DNA of 33,297 bases from Beijerinckiaceae bacterium (GTDB lineage: Bacteria > Pseudomonadota > Alphaproteobacteria > Rhizobiales > Beijerinckiaceae): NCBI GenBank assembly GCA_947380915.1, contig CANCSY010000012.1, forward strand, positions 1 to 33,297, written 5' to 3'. The number at the start of each line of letters is the position of its first letter. The first letter of the stretch is position 1. Below, piece after piece: positions 32,401 through 33,297 of the stretch. Below the pieces are notes generated by a model that saw nothing but the letters and a program-made list of their open reading frames with translations, searched no databases and was not told the DNA's origin. The translations under genes and the position numbers were made by a program.

Positions 32401-32457
32401 ATTGTTTTATCCTATTAAACGAATTATTCCAAATGGAAATTTGGGAGACCATGCACC
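32395..32457. mobile_element. Left junction of the element inserted in comM
   Basis: At about 32395-32402 host-like GC-rich codons give way to TATCCTATTAAACGAATTAT-type AT-rich DNA. The recombinase gene starts 56 bases inside. This is the expected place for one attachment site of an element moved by a serine recombinase, which usually sits beside its own att site. The site core cannot be defined from one end. Confidence 0.7.
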
Positions 32458-33189
32458 ATGGCAAAAGCCTATTCCTACATTCGGATGTCGACCCCTGAGC
32501 AATTGAAGGGCGATTCGATCCGACGGCAACAGAAAGCTACCGACGATTACATCAGTGCGCATGGTCTTGAGTTGACCGACATAATCCAAGACCATGGCAT
32601 ATCCGCTTTCCAGGGAAAGAACTCCGAGTTCGGAGCACTTTCTCACTTTCTTCAACTGGCTGAGGCTGGATTAATCGAGGAGGGAAGCCACTTAATTGTT
32701 GAAAGTCTTGATCGCCTGACGAGACAAAATGTTTTCGATGCCACCGCCCTATTGAATCGCATCATCAGACATGGAATTAACGTCGTAACCCTCATCGATC
32801 AACGAATTTATTCAAAGGAGTCCATCGAACGAAACCAAATGGAGCTGATGATAGCCTCCATTACGATGATGAGAGCGCATGAAGAATCCAAAACAAAATC
32901 GATTCGACTCGCAGCTGCTTGGGAGAATAAACGGAAGTCAGCCCGAAACGGACAGGTTACCAAACAAAAAATTCCACATTGGTTGATCTACACGACAGAC
33001 GGGAAAGAAATTATATTAATCGAGGAGCGAGCCAAACTCATCAATAAAGTATTTGAGCTAAGCAGAGATGGTTGGGGCGTTTACTCCATTGCAAAATATC
33101 TGAACGACCAGAAGCTACCGACTTGGGGACGGTCGTCCATCTGGCAAGATGTAGATTTTCACGAAGAACTGACCCGGGATTTTCACTGA
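32458..33189 (+). pseudogene. Serine recombinase, C-terminus lost to IS insertion
   Basis: A resolvase/invertase-type recombinase whose catalytic domain covers about residues 1-150. The start AKAYSYIRMSTPEQLKGDSI carries the nucleophile Ser11, and RRQQ and the VESLDRLTR segment match the family active site. The next part (LINKVFELSRDGWGVYSIAKYLNDQ) is the start of the Recombinase domain of large serine recombinases. From about residue 231 the frame runs into the end of an IS21-type element and stops at 33189 after 243 residues, so the zinc and coiled-coil parts are missing. Codon use is AT-rich, unlike the host. ATG 32458 has GGGAG upstream. It was probably the integrase of the comM element. 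Confidence 0.85.
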
Positions 33190-33201
33190 GAAGTGACCCG
33201 C
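33154..33201. repeat. Two 24-bp direct repeats in the IS21-type end
   Basis: GATTTTCAC begins at 33154 and again at 33178, each followed at the same distance by GAACTGACCCG or GAAGTGACCCG (period 24). An inverted match, GGGTCAGTT, is at 33217-33225. Such multiple internal repeats serve as transposase (IstA) binding sites in IS21-family elements. Confidence 0.8.
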
Positions 33202-33219
33202 CCTTTTATGTTCCGTGGG

Positions 33220-33297
33220 TCAGTTTTGAGTCAAGGCATTCGATTTCTCCTTCCGGTTTTTAGTGGTGGCGATGTCGGTGCTCGCCTTGAAGCGGAA
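33220..33297 (-). CDS. istB: IstB-like transposition ATPase, C-terminal fragment
   Basis: The last 25 codons of a gene that begins right of the window, on the minus strand. The residues FRFKAST followed by a Lys-rich tail match the C-terminus of IstB helper ATPases of IS21-family elements. The stop is 70 bases inside the element end, as expected for istB, the second gene of such elements. The identification depends on the short tail plus its position. Confidence 0.7.
   Translation of the reverse strand, partial: FRFKASTDIATTKNRKEKSNALTQN

Larger units (their letters stand above)
33150..33297. mobile_element. End of an IS21-family insertion sequence, cut by the window edge
   Basis: The element end begins TGTAGATTTTCACG at about 33150, inside the recombinase gene, with TG as the usual IS21 terminal bases. 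It carries the repeated GA(A/G)CTGACCC/AGTGACCC type sites common in this family and the tail of istB on the minus strand. The rest, including istA and the other end, lies beyond the window. Confidence 0.8.

Noticed and set aside
32400..32506. Functional ComM of 248 residues
   Set aside because: The last 35 or so residues come from foreign sequence and the whole ATPase core is missing.
1..33297. CRISPR arrays, tRNA or rRNA genes
   Set aside because: I saw no regularly spaced repeats, cloverleaf sequences or rRNA-like stretches on either strand; short RNAs could still be missed by eye.

Overview
The window looks like chromosomal DNA of a GC-rich alphaproteobacterium, most likely Hyphomicrobiales (rhizobial/Beijerinckiaceae-like). 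The best markers are a Porin_2-type outer-membrane porin with the typical rhizobial start, a DUF2244 gene divergent from nth, a proteobacterial MntR, and several solute-binding proteins without permeases. This placement rests on recalled family features, not on a search. Most genes have G/C-rich third codon positions. Two places break that pattern: a short AT-rich strip at 22520-22688, and the right-hand end from about 32400.

Layout. 1-6224: end of a malic enzyme (maeB), UDP-glucose dehydrogenase (ugd), potassium transporter (kup, minus strand) and helicase hrpB. 6350-10919: two tandem Bug/TctC-type periplasmic binding proteins, ribosome-rescue factor arfB, an O-antigen-ligase-like membrane protein, and mntR. 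10976-16585: a universal stress protein, a DHA2 drug exporter, a TrmO-like tRNA methyltransferase, a translationally coupled isochorismatase-fold hydrolase plus polysaccharide-deacetylase-fold hydrolase, and an FkbM methyltransferase. 16717-21563: an ADP-forming acyl-CoA ligase with a cupin, then a porin divergent from a MarR regulator with a clear repeated-dyad operator between them. 21579-22513: an overlapping pair, a degenerate NYN-domain protein and a small IS3-OrfA-like HTH/coiled-coil protein, behind a strong, dyad-covered, apparently leaderless promoter. 22689-25334: an SsuABC/TauABC-type ABC importer operon. 25505-31690: an Ada-like DNA repair protein, DUF2244, then a rightward run of nth, a glutathione transferase, queG, an SDR protein and an amidohydrolase. 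No gene-free stretch exceeds 300 bases.

Right end. From 31760 a comM (YifB/Mg-chelatase-like) gene runs normally until just before its Walker A codons, where GC-rich host sequence changes abruptly to AT-rich DNA carrying a serine recombinase. That recombinase is itself cut by the end of an IS21-family element, whose istB tail runs off the window. This is a nested mobile-element insertion: an integrated element in comM, then an IS21-type IS inside its recombinase.

The most notable points are the nested insertion in comM, the NYN/HTH gene pair with its controlled promoter, the MarR/porin operator array, and a probable CTG start codon for queG.
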